Notes: generated from the letters alone by a model not told the origin. 64,000 bases of DNA from Bdellovibrio sp. ZAP7 (GCF_006874645.1 NZ_CP030082.1:2418001-2482000), one strand, 5' to 3'. Shown: positions 8,005 through 17,462, counted from the first letter of the stretch. Made by a program: numbers and translations.

Positions 8005-9024
8005 ATGGACGCAATGCAGAGCATCGGAATCTTCGCCGCACAGACCTTTCTAATCCTCTTTGCTATTTTGGCGGTCATTATCGTGATCGCCATCCTTGCT
8101 GCCAAAGCGGGCCATAAAACAGAAGTTGAAGTAGAACTTTTGCATAAGAAATACAAAGGCTTCCGCAATCTCCTTAAAGCGCACACGGTTTCTAAATCTG
8201 AGCGCAAAGAACTTAAGAAAAAACTTAAAGCAGAACGTAAAGCTCACGATGCAAAGTCTCATGCTGTGGAGAAAAAAATCTTCGTTGTAGACTTTGAAGG
8301 CGACGTGAAAGCTTCTGCGGTTGAGAACCTGCGTGAAGAGATCACGGCGGTCCTAACTATCGCCACTCCACAAGACGAAGTTGTCGTTCGCGTGGAAAGC
8401 CCGGGCGGCGTGGTTCACGGTTACGGCTTAGCGGCTTCCCAGCTTTTGCGTGTTCGTGAAAAAAACATTCCTCTGACTGTGTGCGTGGATAAGGTTGCTG
8501 CCTCGGGCGGTTACTTGATGTCTGTGACAGCTAACAAAATCCTGTGCGCACCTTTTGCGATCGTGGGCTCCATTGGCGTCGTCGCTCAGGTTCCAAACAT
8601 CCACCGTGTTTTGAAAAAGCATGATGTGGATTTCAAAGAATACACTGCCGGCGAGTACAAACGCACCGTGAGTCTTTTGGGTGAGATCACTCCCAAAGGT
8701 GAAGAAAAATTCAAACAACAACTTGAGGACACGCATGTGTTGTTCAAGGGTTTCGTGGGCAAATTCCGTCCACAACTTAATTTAGAAGAAGTGGCCACAG
8801 GCGAATACTGGTATGGCGAGCAAGCTATCGGTAAAGGTTTGGTGGATGAAATTCGCACGAGCGATGATTACTTGATGACGTTGGCCGACCAACACCAAGT
8901 GATCAAAGTGAAGTACGAACATAAACAGTCTATCGGCGATAAACTGACAGGGATTTTAGGGAAAGCCATGAAAAAGGCAGCCCTTTCCATCGTTGAAGAA
9001 CTAGAAACACGTCGTTTCCTTTAA
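8005..9024 (+). CDS. sohB: SohB-type membrane-anchored S49 serine peptidase
   Basis: 339 residues, near E. coli SohB length (349). One N-terminal membrane segment (about 7-32) is followed by a charged linker and the peptidase S49 domain. Visible motifs are SPGGVVHGYG (oxyanion region), AASGGYLMSV with the nucleophilic Ser, and GEYKRTVSLLGE with the likely Lys general base. The ATG at 8005 is preceded by AAGGAG at a good distance; an earlier in-frame codon at 7987 has none. It is the first gene of a run with oppDFABC (15-bp gap to oppD), which links proteolysis or envelope quality control to peptide uptake. Confidence 0.9.
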   Translation: MDAMQSIGIFAAQTFLILFAILAVIIVIAILAAKAGHKTEVEVELLHKKYKGFRNLLKAHTVSKSERKELKKKLKAERKAHDAKSHAVEKKIFVVDFEGDVKASAVENLREEITAVLTIATPQDEVVVRVESPGGVVHGYGLAASQLLRVREKNIPLTVCVDKVAASGGYLMSVTANKILCAPFAIVGSIGVVAQVPNIHRVLKKHDVDFKEYTAGEYKRTVSLLGEITPKGEEKFKQQLEDTHVLFKGFVGKFRPQLNLEEVATGEYWYGEQAIGKGLVDEIRTSDDYLMTLADQHQVIKVKYEHKQSIGDKLTGILGKAMKKAALSIVEELETRRFL

Positions 9025-9039
9025 AGAGGTACATAGATA

Positions 9040-10011
9040 GTGCAAGAAACTCCTGTTATCGAAGTCAAAAATCTTGAAACGACCTTCGTCACGAAGGCTG
9101 GCCCCTTCAAGGCCGTTAACAACATTTCTTATTCAATCAACAAAGGCCAAACTATGGGCATCGTCGGGGAATCTGGTTGCGGTAAATCCGTAACTTCTTA
9201 TTCCCTGATGCGTTTGATTGAAAGACCCGGAACCGTCACTGGTGGTCAGGTATTGCTAAACGGTCGCGATCTTTTAAAAATCAATGAATCGCAAATGGAA
9301 GAAGTTCGCGGTGGCGAGATGGCCATGATCTTCCAAGAGCCGATGACAGCTTTGAATCCCGTTCTTACGATCGGTCGTCAAATGGACGAACAGATCATGC
9401 GCCATAAAAAGTGCACTCAAAAAGAATCTAAAGAACGCGCCATTGAAATGTTGCGCCTGGTAGGCATTCCCTCCCCTGGCGAACGCTATAACTCCTATCC
9501 GCACCAACTTTCGGGCGGTATGAGACAGCGTGCGATGATTGCGATGGCTTTGTCTTGTGATCCTATGTTCTTGATCGCCGATGAACCGACGACAGCTTTG
9601 GACGTAACAATCCAAGCGCAGATTTTGGAATTGATCCAGGGTCTGCAACAAAAATTTAATATGACTGTGCAATTCATCACTCATGACCTGGGCGTGATCT
9701 CTGAGATCTCGGACCGTGTGATGGTGATGTACGGCGGTCAATTCTGTGAACAAGCTGATACTCAAGAGTTGTTCCTAAATCCACGTCACCCCTACACGGC
9801 GGCTTTGATTGCGTCCCGTCCAAAATTTGGCGAGCGTGTGGCAAGACTCAGAACCATCGAAGGCTCTGTTCCCGCTCCTCACGAGTTGCCTAAGGGCTGC
9901 CCGTTCACAAATCGCTGCCCGCGTGCCGTGAACGAATGTGCGGTTCTAAAACCACCTGTTGTTGAATTTAAACCTGGCCACACTGTGGCTTGCTTTAACC
10001 CGGTAGCCTAA
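9040..10011 (+). CDS. oppD: Oligopeptide ABC transporter ATP-binding protein OppD
   Basis: 323 residues starting at GTG (AGAGGT upstream). It is one of two ATPases powering peptide import by OppBC. Walker A is GESGCGKS, the signature [13 protein letters not shown], and Walker [13 protein letters not shown], with the switch His in FITHDLGV. The C-terminal oligopeptide/dipeptide transporter motif has [11 protein letters not shown], including the cysteines typical of OppD/DppD that can hold an Fe-S cluster. oppF follows after 12 bp. Confidence 0.95.
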   Translation: MQETPVIEVKNLETTFVTKAGPFKAVNNISYSINKGQTMGIVGESGCGKSVTSYSLMRLIERPGTVTGGQVLLNGRDLLKINESQMEEVRGGEMAMIFQEPMTALNPVLTIGRQMDEQIMRHKKCTQKESKERAIEMLRLVGIPSPGERYNSYPHQLSGGMRQRAMIAMALSCDPMFLIADEPTTALDVTIQAQILELIQGLQQKFNMTVQFITHDLGVISEISDRVMVMYGGQFCEQADTQELFLNPRHPYTAALIASRPKFGERVARLRTIEGSVPAPHELPKGCPFTNRCPRAVNECAVLKPPVVEFKPGHTVACFNPVA

Positions 10012-10023
10012 GGAGTGATGCAG

Positions 10024-11010
10024 ATGAACGAAATCATTCTAGATGCCAAAAATATCAAAAAGCACTTCCCGATCAAAAAAGGTTTTTTGATGCGCGAAGT
10101 GGCTTCTGTTAAAGCCGTTGATGGTGTTTCTTTGGTCGTACGCAAAGGTGAAACTTTGGGTCTGGTTGGGGAATCCGGTTGCGGTAAATCCACACTGGGT
10201 CGCACGCTGATTCGCCTTTACGAACCCACAGCAGGTTCGATCCATTTTGAAGGTCAAGATTTCTTAAAATTATCTGGTGAACAGCTTCGTAAAAAACGTC
10301 GCGACATGCAGATGATCTTCCAAGATCCATTTGCTTCTTTGGACCCGCGCATGACTGTGGGGCAAGCGATCCGCCAGCCGATGGACATCCACAACGTGGG
10401 CACCATGGAAGAGCGTGAAAAACGCGTTTTGGAATTAATCGAAATCGTGGGTCTTAGAAAATCCACAGTGAATCGCTACCCGCATGAATTCTCTGGCGGG
10501 CAACGTCAGCGTATTTCTATCGCGCGCGCGATCGCTTTGAATCCTGAACTTATTATTTGTGACGAACCGGTTTCAGCGCTCGACGTTTCCATTCAAGCTC
10601 AGATCTTGAACTTGCTGGAAGATCTGCAACAGAAATTGGGTCTGACTTATATCTTTATTTCTCATGATCTTTCAGTGATCGAACACATCTGTGACCGTAT
10701 TGCTGTGATGTACTTGGGTAAGATCGTTGAAATCGCGGAACGCGATGAACTTTTCTCAAACCCACAACATCCCTACACTCAGGCGTTGATCGGTGCGATT
10801 CCACGTGTGGGTCACGGTAAGAAAATGATGAAGAAATCATTGGGTGGCGAAGTGCCAAGCCCGATCAATCCACCTTCAGGCTGTTCTTTCCATACACGCT
10901 GCCCCTATGTCATGGACGTTTGTAAGGAAAAGATCCCGGTTCTTGAAGGCGCTGGCACTCACCACAAAGCGTGCTGGTTGGAAAAAGCACCGCAGATGGC
11001 TCCGGCCTAG
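10024..11010 (+). CDS. oppF: Oligopeptide ABC transporter ATP-binding protein OppF
   Basis: 328 residues. The second ATPase of the Opp importer, with Walker [12 protein letters not shown], signature EFSGGQRQR, Walker [22 protein letters not shown], and the C-terminal [15 protein letters not shown] motif of the Opp/Dpp ATPases. Three in-frame starts exist (10015 GTG, 10018 ATG, 10024 ATG). AAGGAG ends at 10015, so only 10024 has normal spacing. It lies between oppD and oppA, with a 77-bp gap before oppA. Confidence 0.95.
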   Translation: MNEIILDAKNIKKHFPIKKGFLMREVASVKAVDGVSLVVRKGETLGLVGESGCGKSTLGRTLIRLYEPTAGSIHFEGQDFLKLSGEQLRKKRRDMQMIFQDPFASLDPRMTVGQAIRQPMDIHNVGTMEEREKRVLELIEIVGLRKSTVNRYPHEFSGGQRQRISIARAIALNPELIICDEPVSALDVSIQAQILNLLEDLQQKLGLTYIFISHDLSVIEHICDRIAVMYLGKIVEIAERDELFSNPQHPYTQALIGAIPRVGHGKKMMKKSLGGEVPSPINPPSGCSFHTRCPYVMDVCKEKIPVLEGAGTHHKACWLEKAPQMAPA

Positions 11011-11087
11011 TTGGGCTGGTTGGACTCCGATTTTACCGGAGTAAACTGTGAACGAATTTGTTTTTAGGTATCAACAAGGAGAAACGA

Positions 11088-12776
11088 ATGTTGAATAGAC
11101 TTGCAAAAGGATTGTTGCTGGGAGCCGCTCTTGGAATGAGCGTACAAGCTGTGGCAGCTCCTTCTAATGCCGAATTGAAAATCGGTATTTCTCAGGAATT
11201 TGAAACTTTGAATCCAATCATCATGTCCATGTCGGCTTCTGCTTACATGTACCGTATGGTGGGTCGTTCATTGGTAAACCTGACTCCGGATGGAAAATGG
11301 GTTCCGCAATTGGCGAAAGAGATTCCTTCAATTGAAAAAGGCACTGCTAAAATCATCGACGATGGCGGCAAAAAGAAAATCGTAGCTAACTGGGAAATCA
11401 TTGAAGGTGCTAAATGGGGCGACGGCAAACCAGTTATCTGTGCTGACTTCATCGCTTCTCAAAAAATTGCCACTTCTCCTAACGTAGCTGTTGGTGAAAA
11501 AGAGCAATGGACTCAAGTTGAAAAAATCGACGTTGATCCAAAAAATCCAAAAAAATGTACTTTCAAATATGACAAAGCGATCTGGAGCTTCTATCAACTG
11601 GCTCAGTTCTTCCCTGTGCCTGCACACTTGGAGCTAGCTGTATTTGAAAAACACGGCAAAGCTAAAGAAGGTTACGAAAAAAACTCTAACTATGTTCGTA
11701 ATCCAACCAACCCAGGTCTTTACAGCGGTCCTTATGTGATCACTGAAGTGAAATTGGGTTCACACGTGGCTTTCGCACCAAATCCACATTTCTATGGTAA
11801 AAAACCAAACATCCAAAAAGTGATCGTTAAGTTGATTCCTAATACAGGAACAATGGAAGCGAACCTTCGCTCAGGCACTATTGATATGGTTTCTGTTCTT
11901 GGTTTGGATTTTGACCAGGCTTTGGCTTTCGAGAAAAAAGCAAAAGCTGAAGGTCTGCCATTCGACGTTCAGTTCGTTCCTTCAGTGACTTACGAACATA
12001 TCGACTTGAACCTGGATAATCCGATCTTGAAAGATGTGAAAGTTCGTAAAGCACTTTTGTACTCGATCAACCGTGATGACCTGGTTAAAGCTTTGTTCGA
12101 AGGCCGCCAGGAAGTCGCTGTTCATAATGTATCCCCTAAAGATCCTTGGTTCACAAAAGATCCTAAAGTGATCACGACGTACGCTTACTCTAAGCGCACC
12201 GGTGGAAAATTGTTGGATGAAGCTGGTTGGAAAATGGGAGCGGATGGTTTCCGTTCAAAAGACGGCAAACGCCTTTCCTTGGTATTCCAAACAACTGCGG
12301 GTAACAAAACTCGTGAGTTGGTACAAGTTTACCTACAAAACCAATGGAAACAAAATGGTATCGAAGTTCTAGTTAAGAACGAACCGGCACGCGTATTCTT
12401 CGGCGATACAATGTCGAAACGTAAATTCGCGGGAATGGCGTTGTTTGCCTGGGTTTCTTCTCCGGAGAACTCCCCACGCTCGACTTTGTCTTCTAAAGCG
12501 ATCCCATCCAATAAAAATGGTTGGTCAGGTCAGAACTACATGGGCTGGACAAATGCTCAAGTTGATAAAGATCTAGATGCTTTGGATCTGGAGTTTGATG
12601 CGAAAAAACGCACAGCTTTGGTGCACGATATGTTGAAACAATACACTGACGAAGTTCCTGTACTTCCGTTGTACTACCGCTCTGACATCTCTGTAGTTCC
12701 TAAGAATTTGAAAAACTACAAAATGTCTGGTCACCAGTTCTACGAAACTAACTATATCGAAGACTGGTCTTTGTAA
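11088..12776 (+). CDS. oppA: Periplasmic oligopeptide-binding protein OppA
   Basis: 562 residues of the SBP_bac_5 family. The signal peptide is MLNRLAKGLLLGAALGMSVQAVAA. The mature protein opens ELKIGISQEFETLNPIIMSMSASAYMYRMVGRSLV, the typical start of peptide-binding lobe I. It captures peptides for OppBCDF. AAGGAG lies 6 nt before the ATG at 11088; earlier in-frame codons lack a site. The order D-F-A-B-C places the binding protein mid-operon, not first as in enterobacteria. A peptide importer fits a lifestyle that digests other cells' protein. Confidence 0.93.
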   Translation: MLNRLAKGLLLGAALGMSVQAVAAPSNAELKIGISQEFETLNPIIMSMSASAYMYRMVGRSLVNLTPDGKWVPQLAKEIPSIEKGTAKIIDDGGKKKIVANWEIIEGAKWGDGKPVICADFIASQKIATSPNVAVGEKEQWTQVEKIDVDPKNPKKCTFKYDKAIWSFYQLAQFFPVPAHLELAVFEKHGKAKEGYEKNSNYVRNPTNPGLYSGPYVITEVKLGSHVAFAPNPHFYGKKPNIQKVIVKLIPNTGTMEANLRSGTIDMVSVLGLDFDQALAFEKKAKAEGLPFDVQFVPSVTYEHIDLNLDNPILKDVKVRKALLYSINRDDLVKALFEGRQEVAVHNVSPKDPWFTKDPKVITTYAYSKRTGGKLLDEAGWKMGADGFRSKDGKRLSLVFQTTAGNKTRELVQVYLQNQWKQNGIEVLVKNEPARVFFGDTMSKRKFAGMALFAWVSSPENSPRSTLSSKAIPSNKNGWSGQNYMGWTNAQVDKDLDALDLEFDAKKRTALVHDMLKQYTDEVPVLPLYYRSDISVVPKNLKNYKMSGHQFYETNYIEDWSL

Positions 12777-12799
12777 TTCGTATTTAAGAGAGGCTACCC

Positions 12800-13771
12800 A
12801 TGACTACATTTATCACCCGTCGCATCTTGCAAACTCTCGCAGTGATAGCCGTGCTATCCTACGTGGTTTTTGTTCTGATGAGTTTAATGCCCGGAGATCC
12901 GGTAGACATGATGGTGGCCTCAAACCCCAAAATCACGGCTGAGGACGTTGCCCGCCTAAAAACTTTGTATGGGTTGGATCAACCAATCTATAAACGTTAC
13001 GGCAACTGGATGGCGTCTTTAGTGACTGGCGACTTGGGTTACAGCCGTACTTATCGTGTACCCGTTCAGGAATTGATGGGCCCACGTCTGTGGAACACAT
13101 TTATTCTTTCTGCAGCATCACTGTTTTTGTCGATCGTGATCGCGGTTCCACTGGGAGTGATTTCGGCTTTAAAACCAAACTCCAAAACTGACTATTTCAT
13201 GAACTTCTTCTCGTTTGCGGGTATTTCGATACCCTCGTTCTGGCTGGCGATCGTTTTAATTATCGTCTTTGCCGTAAAAATTCCGCTGTTCCCGGCCGGA
13301 GGCACGCAAACTATTGGTGCTGAAAATATGGGATTCTGGGCTGACATTATGGATCGCGCGAAGTATCTGGTGCTGCCAGTGCTTTCATTGTCTATTCAGC
13401 AAATCGGTCGTTTCTCGCGCTTTACTCGTTCCGCAATGGCCGAGGCTATGCGCAATGACTTTATCCGTACAGCAAAAGCCAAAGGTCTTAACTACAAGAC
13501 CGTGGTTTGGAAACATGCTTTCCGCAATGCTTTGATTCCTTTGATCACGATCCTGGCTTTGAGTATTTCCACTTTATTCTCGGGCGCTCTTTTGACGGAA
13601 ACTGTTTTTGCTTACCAAGGTGTGGGCAAATTGGTTTACGACTCTATCATCGGTAACGACTATAACGTGGCGATGATTTCATTCGTTATTTCTGTGAGCA
13701 TGGTTTTGTTAATGAACTTAGTGGCCGACATCCTTTACGGATTCGCAGATCCACGTATTGCTTACAAGTAG
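12800..13771 (+). CDS. oppB: Oligopeptide ABC transporter permease OppB
   Basis: 323 residues with six hydrophobic segments. The first (LQTLAVIAVLSYVVFVLMSLMPGDPVD) carries the PGDP motif typical of OppB/DppB. The EAA loop that docks the ATPase is EAMRNDFIRTAKAKGLNYKTVVWKHAFRNALIPL (about residues 215-250). GAGAGG lies upstream of the ATG. It pairs with OppC; the downstream start is within a few bases of its stop. Confidence 0.95.
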   Translation: MTTFITRRILQTLAVIAVLSYVVFVLMSLMPGDPVDMMVASNPKITAEDVARLKTLYGLDQPIYKRYGNWMASLVTGDLGYSRTYRVPVQELMGPRLWNTFILSAASLFLSIVIAVPLGVISALKPNSKTDYFMNFFSFAGISIPSFWLAIVLIIVFAVKIPLFPAGGTQTIGAENMGFWADIMDRAKYLVLPVLSLSIQQIGRFSRFTRSAMAEAMRNDFIRTAKAKGLNYKTVVWKHAFRNALIPLITILALSISTLFSGALLTETVFAYQGVGKLVYDSIIGNDYNVAMISFVISVSMVLLMNLVADILYGFADPRIAYK

Positions 13772-13778
13772 GTCGCAG

Positions 13779-14996
13779 ATGTCAGGAAGTGAATTAACAA
13801 TGAATAACATAGATATGTCGACAGCACTTACAGACAAAGACCGCGCAGACCTTGAAAAAGCGATGCCGATGTGGAAGATGATTCTTTCCCAGTTCTTGGA
13901 CCACAAGTTGGCCGTGGCGGGATCGATCATCATCGCTTTATTCCTTCTGGTTGCGATCTTTGCAAATACAATTGAATCCATCACAGGTCTTGATCCCGAT
14001 GCGCAAAATGTAGCAAATCGTTACGTCGCGCCATTCGAAACAACTCAAGCTGGTCCTGATGTTCGCGAAACTGAAATTGAAAAATTCATTTTAGCGAATC
14101 CGAACGAGGCTGACAAAATTCAAAAAGCCTTGGTTGAAAAAGGTTTGGTTTCTGTTCCTGAAGCCGATGCGATTTACGATGTGGGCTCAAAAGAAGTTCC
14201 AGAAGCTATCAAGATCTTTAAGTCCTTGGACATTCCGGAAACGAAAGGTTTGCTGAAAACCTTTGATGGCTTTAAGACTTTCCACTTTTTCGGAACAGAT
14301 GAATTGGGCCGCGATGTTTTCATCCGCCTGGTTTATGGAACTCGCGTTTCCATGGGTGTGGGTGTTTTGGTTGCCATCGCATCTGCGTTGGTGGGCCTAT
14401 TGATCGGCAGTATTGCTGGCTACTATGGTGGTTGGATTGATACCGCATTGATGCGTGTAACGGATGCTTTGTTAAGTCTTCCGACTATTCCGGTTTTGAT
14501 CGTCATGGCAGCTATCGACTTTACTAAAATCCCAGTTTTAAATGCCATCGTCAGCACCCAGAATGAATCTATCTTTAAGATGATCATCATCCTGTGCTTG
14601 TTCTCGTGGATGACGGTTGCACGCTTGGTGCGTGGAAGTATTTTGTCGTTGCGTGAGCGCGAGTTCATCTTGGCAGCAAGAACTTTGGGTGCAAAAGACA
14701 GCACGATCATCATCCGCCACATGTTCCCGAACGTGATCGCGCCCATGTTAGTGTCGATCACTTTGGGTGTCGGCGAATCCATCTTATTCGAAGCCGCCCT
14801 TTCCTTCTTAGGCTTAGGTATCATGCCCCCAACACCAAGCTGGGGTAACATGCTTAACAACGCCCAAGAGTTGATCTACCAAGCTCCGTTCCTAGCGATC
14901 TTGCCAGGTATCTTGATCTTGCTGACAACGATCAGCTTCAACTACCTGGGCGACGGCCTCCAAGACGCCATCGATCCAAAATCAGTTCGCAGATAG
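13779..14996 (+). CDS. oppC: Oligopeptide ABC transporter permease OppC with enlarged periplasmic loop
   Basis: 405 residues against about 300 for E. coli OppC. Membrane segment 1 is at about 46-63. The family signature HFFGTDELGRDVFIRLVYGTR begins near residue 169, and the EAA loop is REREFILAARTLGAKDSTIIIRHMFPNV. Between them, about residues 85-165 form an extra mostly charged, helical stretch not usual in OppC. It is placed after segment 1, so it should face the periplasm near OppA. A start at 13800 (AGGAAG upstream) is equally possible. It is the last gene of the operon, followed by a strong terminator. Confidence 0.92.
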   Translation: MSGSELTMNNIDMSTALTDKDRADLEKAMPMWKMILSQFLDHKLAVAGSIIIALFLLVAIFANTIESITGLDPDAQNVANRYVAPFETTQAGPDVRETEIEKFILANPNEADKIQKALVEKGLVSVPEADAIYDVGSKEVPEAIKIFKSLDIPETKGLLKTFDGFKTFHFFGTDELGRDVFIRLVYGTRVSMGVGVLVAIASALVGLLIGSIAGYYGGWIDTALMRVTDALLSLPTIPVLIVMAAIDFTKIPVLNAIVSTQNESIFKMIIILCLFSWMTVARLVRGSILSLREREFILAARTLGAKDSTIIIRHMFPNVIAPMLVSITLGVGESILFEAALSFLGLGIMPPTPSWGNMLNNAQELIYQAPFLAILPGILILLTTISFNYLGDGLQDAIDPKSVRR

Positions 14997-15019
14997 TTTC
15001 TCAAACTAAGCAAAATAGC

Positions 15020-15050
15020 AAAAAGCCACTCCGAAAGAGTGGCTTTTTTT
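15020..15050 (+). terminator. Rho-independent terminator of the sohB-opp operon
   Basis: AGCCACT (15024-15030), loop CCGAAAG, AGTGGCT (15038-15044), then a run of seven Ts. It lies 24 bp after the oppC stop codon. Confidence 0.92.
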
Positions 15051-15217
15051 ATTCCCCGCAAATGCAGATGGACGAGGCTTGAAGAGCGAACCACCTGCCA
15101 ATTTGCTGTACAGCCGTGAAAAAACCACCCACTCCCTCTCTCGTCCTGCAATCCAATTGAGCACGAATAGGCACGGAACTTGGAATAGCAACTCCTAGAT
15201 TTTCCATGGGAGTCTTT

Positions 15218-15694
15218 ATGAAAACTGTCTTGTCTTTTGTTTTCACAATTCTATTCGCTAATAACACCTTCGCGGCGGCGAACTCAACACCAGCTTCTGG
15301 TGAGGTCATGTGCCGTGCGAAAGCGAAAGAAATCGCTGCTTCCACCTACTCTGGCTGTATGGATGAGTACAATACAGCGCAGGTAAAATCGATCCGCGAG
15401 GCCTATCAAAAAGACCTGGCAGCCGTAAAAGCTAAGTACGATAAAAAGCTTAAGGCTCTTAAAAAAGGCTCTTCAAATGTGAATGCGAATAACACTGCAA
15501 ATGCTGCTAAACCGGCTAAGGGCTTGGCTAAGGAGCTTCCTGCGAAGTCAGTGAGCCAATCTGAGACTGCTCCAGTGAACATGAACACCTCTGACGAGAA
15601 TGCCGTCGTAGCTAATCAGTCTTCAGACGCGGCGCTAGAAAATGAGGCCGCTTTATCCGACCAAAACGAATTAAATGAGACTACAGCCCAATAA
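15218..15694 (+). CDS. Exported Lys/Ala/Asn-rich protein of unknown function
   Basis: 158 residues. The signal peptide is MKTVLSFVFTILFANNTFA. The mature part begins with two cysteines (VMCRAKAKE, YSGCMDE) and a charged helical segment (about 45-88, KAKYDKKLKALKK), then a low-complexity tail rich in Ala, Asn, Ser and Glu. GGGAG lies 6 nt before the ATG at 15218; the in-frame ATG at 15206 has no site. No family is recognised. It lies between the opp terminator and the tatA pair. Confidence 0.75.
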   Translation: MKTVLSFVFTILFANNTFAAANSTPASGEVMCRAKAKEIAASTYSGCMDEYNTAQVKSIREAYQKDLAAVKAKYDKKLKALKKGSSNVNANNTANAAKPAKGLAKELPAKSVSQSETAPVNMNTSDENAVVANQSSDAALENEAALSDQNELNETTAQ

Positions 15695-15774
15695 TCCCTA
15701 GTCTTGGATTGATTTTCCTCCCTGAGCAGTCTAAAACGTGTAGACTGATTAAAACCTCTGGGAGGAGCCTTTCA

Positions 15775-16029
15775 ATGGGTGAGTTTAGCGTTACACATCT
15801 TCTGTTACTTGGTCTGATCTTCTTGATCTTTTTTGGACCAAGCCGTCTGCCACAACTAGGTCAATCTTTGGGTAAAGCCATCCGCGGATTCAAACAAGGC
15901 TTGAACGAGATTGACGTTGATGCAAAAGACATCAAAGACAACGTAAACAACCAACAAGTTTCTCACCAACAACAACAAGGCCAACAAGTTAACCAAACTC
16001 AAAGCCAAAAAGATCCGCACAACACTTAG
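15775..16029 (+). CDS. tatA: Twin-arginine translocase subunit TatA/TatE (first copy)
   Basis: 84 residues. TatA forms the protein-conducting element for folded, RR-signal proteins with TatBC. One N-terminal membrane helix (HLLLLGLIFLIFF), the hinge FGPSRLPQ, an amphipathic helix (LGQSLGKAIRGFKQGLNEI) and an acidic stretch follow the TatA plan. The tail is Gln/Asn-rich (QQVSHQQQQGQQVNQTQ), unlike most TatA. GGGAGGAG lies upstream of the ATG at 15775. A close duplicate follows 32 bp downstream. No tatC is in this window. Confidence 0.93.
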   Translation: MGEFSVTHLLLLGLIFLIFFGPSRLPQLGQSLGKAIRGFKQGLNEIDVDAKDIKDNVNNQQVSHQQQQGQQVNQTQSQKDPHNT

Positions 16030-16061
16030 TTGTGTGATTCTTTGGAATCGGGAGATTTAAA

Positions 16062-16301
16062 ATGGGTTCATTAAGCCTGACACATCTTCTTCTAATCGCT
16101 CTAGTTTTCTTGGTCTTCTTTGGTCCAAGCAAATTGCCTCAATTGGGTTCTTCTTTGGGTCAAGCCATCCGTGGCTTCAAAAAAGGTTTGAACGAAATTG
16201 ATGCTGACGAAAAAGTGGCGCCACAACAGGTGTCCCACCAACAAAATCAAGGTCAGCAAATGAATCAAACGCAAACAAACAAAGAGCCTCATAACTCTTA
16301 G
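16062..16301 (+). CDS. tatA: Twin-arginine translocase subunit TatA/TatE (second copy)
   Basis: 79 residues, clearly a tandem duplicate of the preceding gene: same membrane helix plan (HLLLIALVFLVFF), FGPSKLPQ hinge, SLGQAIRGFKKGLNEID amphipathic helix and the same Gln-rich tail ending NKEPHNS. GGGAGA lies 8 nt upstream. Differences are mainly conservative plus a shorter acidic region, so both are probably functional. A terminator follows. Confidence 0.93.
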   Translation: MGSLSLTHLLLIALVFLVFFGPSKLPQLGSSLGQAIRGFKKGLNEIDADEKVAPQQVSHQQNQGQQMNQTQTNKEPHNS

Positions 16302-16329
16302 TTGTTTTCGAAAAATTAGATTTAATAAA

Positions 16330-16360
16330 AAGCCTTCTGGAAAACCACGAAGGCTTTTTT
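16330..16360 (+). terminator. Rho-independent terminator after the tatA pair
   Basis: AAGCCTTC (16330-16337) and GAAGGCTT (16349-16356), followed by TTTT. It lies 29 bp after the second tatA stop. Confidence 0.88.
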
Positions 16361-16468
16361 GTTTTCGAAGTGCATCCGTCTCCGCACGCCTCATCCCCTT
16401 GGTTTTTTCGAAGATTTTCGTTTTTGGTAATTCAACTTTGCTTTGTCCTGATCACGCAAAACAGTTCA

Positions 16469-16490
16469 TCTCCACTTCGGTAACTGAGTG
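16469..16490. repeat. Dispersed repeat B, copy 1
   Basis: CTCCACTTCGGTAACTG differs by one base from the copy at 16567-16592 and from the copy near 59700. Confidence 0.55.
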
Positions 16491-16566
16491 GGACAATCGA
16501 ATATCCTAACGTACTCGCAAGATTCACTGCCGCTCCGGTTGCTGCATGCATCAAACAGATTGTGAC

Positions 16567-16592
16567 AGTTTACCTCCGCTTCGGTAACTGTG
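16567..16592. repeat. Dispersed repeat B, copy 2
   Basis: TTACCTCCGCTTCGGTAACTG is identical over 21 bp to 59697-59717. CAGTT-T-ACC can pair with GGTAACTG, giving a bulged hairpin with an 8-nt loop, REP-like in size and form. Confidence 0.6.
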
Positions 16593-16670
16593 TGCGTTGG
16601 TCCGGCCGAATTTACGCATACGCCGAACAGCTTTAAATCAAAAATCAACAGAAGGCATTTTGAATCGGAT

Positions 16671-17462
16671 TCAAACTTTGGGAGCAAGGGTATCGCTGAT
16701 GATAGATTGAGCGCCGTTTGCCAGCAACTCATCAGCGCGGAATTGTTCATTCACGGTCCAGAAGCTTACGGGGATTCCGCGCTTAACAAATTTGCGCAGA
16801 TCTTCTGTACTTACAAAACGATGATCCAAATGCAGAATATTCGCGTGAATATACGGAGCTAGGACTAACAATTTCAAATACCAGCGGTTTGCGGGATCTT
16901 TTTCTTTCGTCGCTAATAAAGCCCGGGGAACTTTTGGCAAAAGCCTATAAAGTTCACGAATAGCCAAGGGATTGAAACTTGAAAATAAGATGCGAGAGGC
17001 TGATTCCGTTTCGTGAATCACGCGCACGACTTTCGCTTCCAAACTGCGATCGGTGGATTTGTTGGTCTTTAATTCAATATTCAAGAACGGCGGCACATCT
17101 TTACTTAACAAAACTTCACGCAAGGTTGGAATATTCGCAATGCGCTCAAGCTCTGCCGCAGTTACGTCTGCCACGCGTCTGGTATCGCCGATGATTCGCT
17201 TTAGATCATCATCATGAAAGACCACCACATGGCCGTCCTTCGACAAGCGCACGTCCATCTCGACCATTTGCCAGCCGCGCTCTTTCGCTGCCTTAAAGGA
17301 AGCTAAAGAGTTTTCCTGAGCGCCGCCCTTCCAGTATCCACGATGACCTTGATATGGTGGAGGTTTCACTCCCCCTTCTGGCCACGGGTCTGCTTTCCAC
17401 AGGAAATGCTTATAAAACAGAAGCGAGATCACCAAAATAAGGAAGATTAATAAAAGAATCAT
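16671..17462 (-). CDS. Glycerophosphodiester phosphodiesterase family protein
   Basis: 263 residues. One N-terminal membrane anchor (MILLLIFLILVISLLFY) is followed by a GDPD TIM barrel that cleaves glycerophosphodiesters to glycerol-3-phosphate and an alcohol. Visible catalytic and metal residues are GHRG (His40, Arg41), QENS (Glu50), EMD (Glu68, Asp70), FHDD (His83) and the ELKTNK motif. The anchor suggests the active site faces the periplasm. Its start overlaps the stop of the upstream AsmA-like gene by 4 bp, so the two are probably translationally coupled, perhaps in envelope lipid turnover. Confidence 0.9.
   Translation of the reverse strand: MILLLIFLILVISLLFYKHFLWKADPWPEGGVKPPPYQGHRGYWKGGAQENSLASFKAAKERGWQMVEMDVRLSKDGHVVVFHDDDLKRIIGDTRRVADVTAAELERIANIPTLREVLLSKDVPPFLNIELKTNKSTDRSLEAKVVRVIHETESASRILFSSFNPLAIRELYRLLPKVPRALLATKEKDPANRWYLKLLVLAPYIHANILHLDHRFVSTEDLRKFVKRGIPVSFWTVNEQFRADELLANGAQSIISDTLAPKV

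Larger units (their letters stand above)
16361..16670. other. Gene-poor interval carrying repeat B
   Basis: About 310 bp between the tatA terminator and the 3' end of the glycerophosphodiesterase gene. I see no credible gene. It contains two copies of a short palindromic repeat (16469-16490 and 16567-16592) and a weaker third match near 16530-16545 (CCGCTCCGGTTGCTG), which gives the interval a decayed-repeat look. Confidence 0.6.

Noticed and set aside
9274-9765. 163-codon open frame opposite oppD
   Set aside because: Antisense shadow of a well-supported ATPase gene, rich in His, Gln and Arg.
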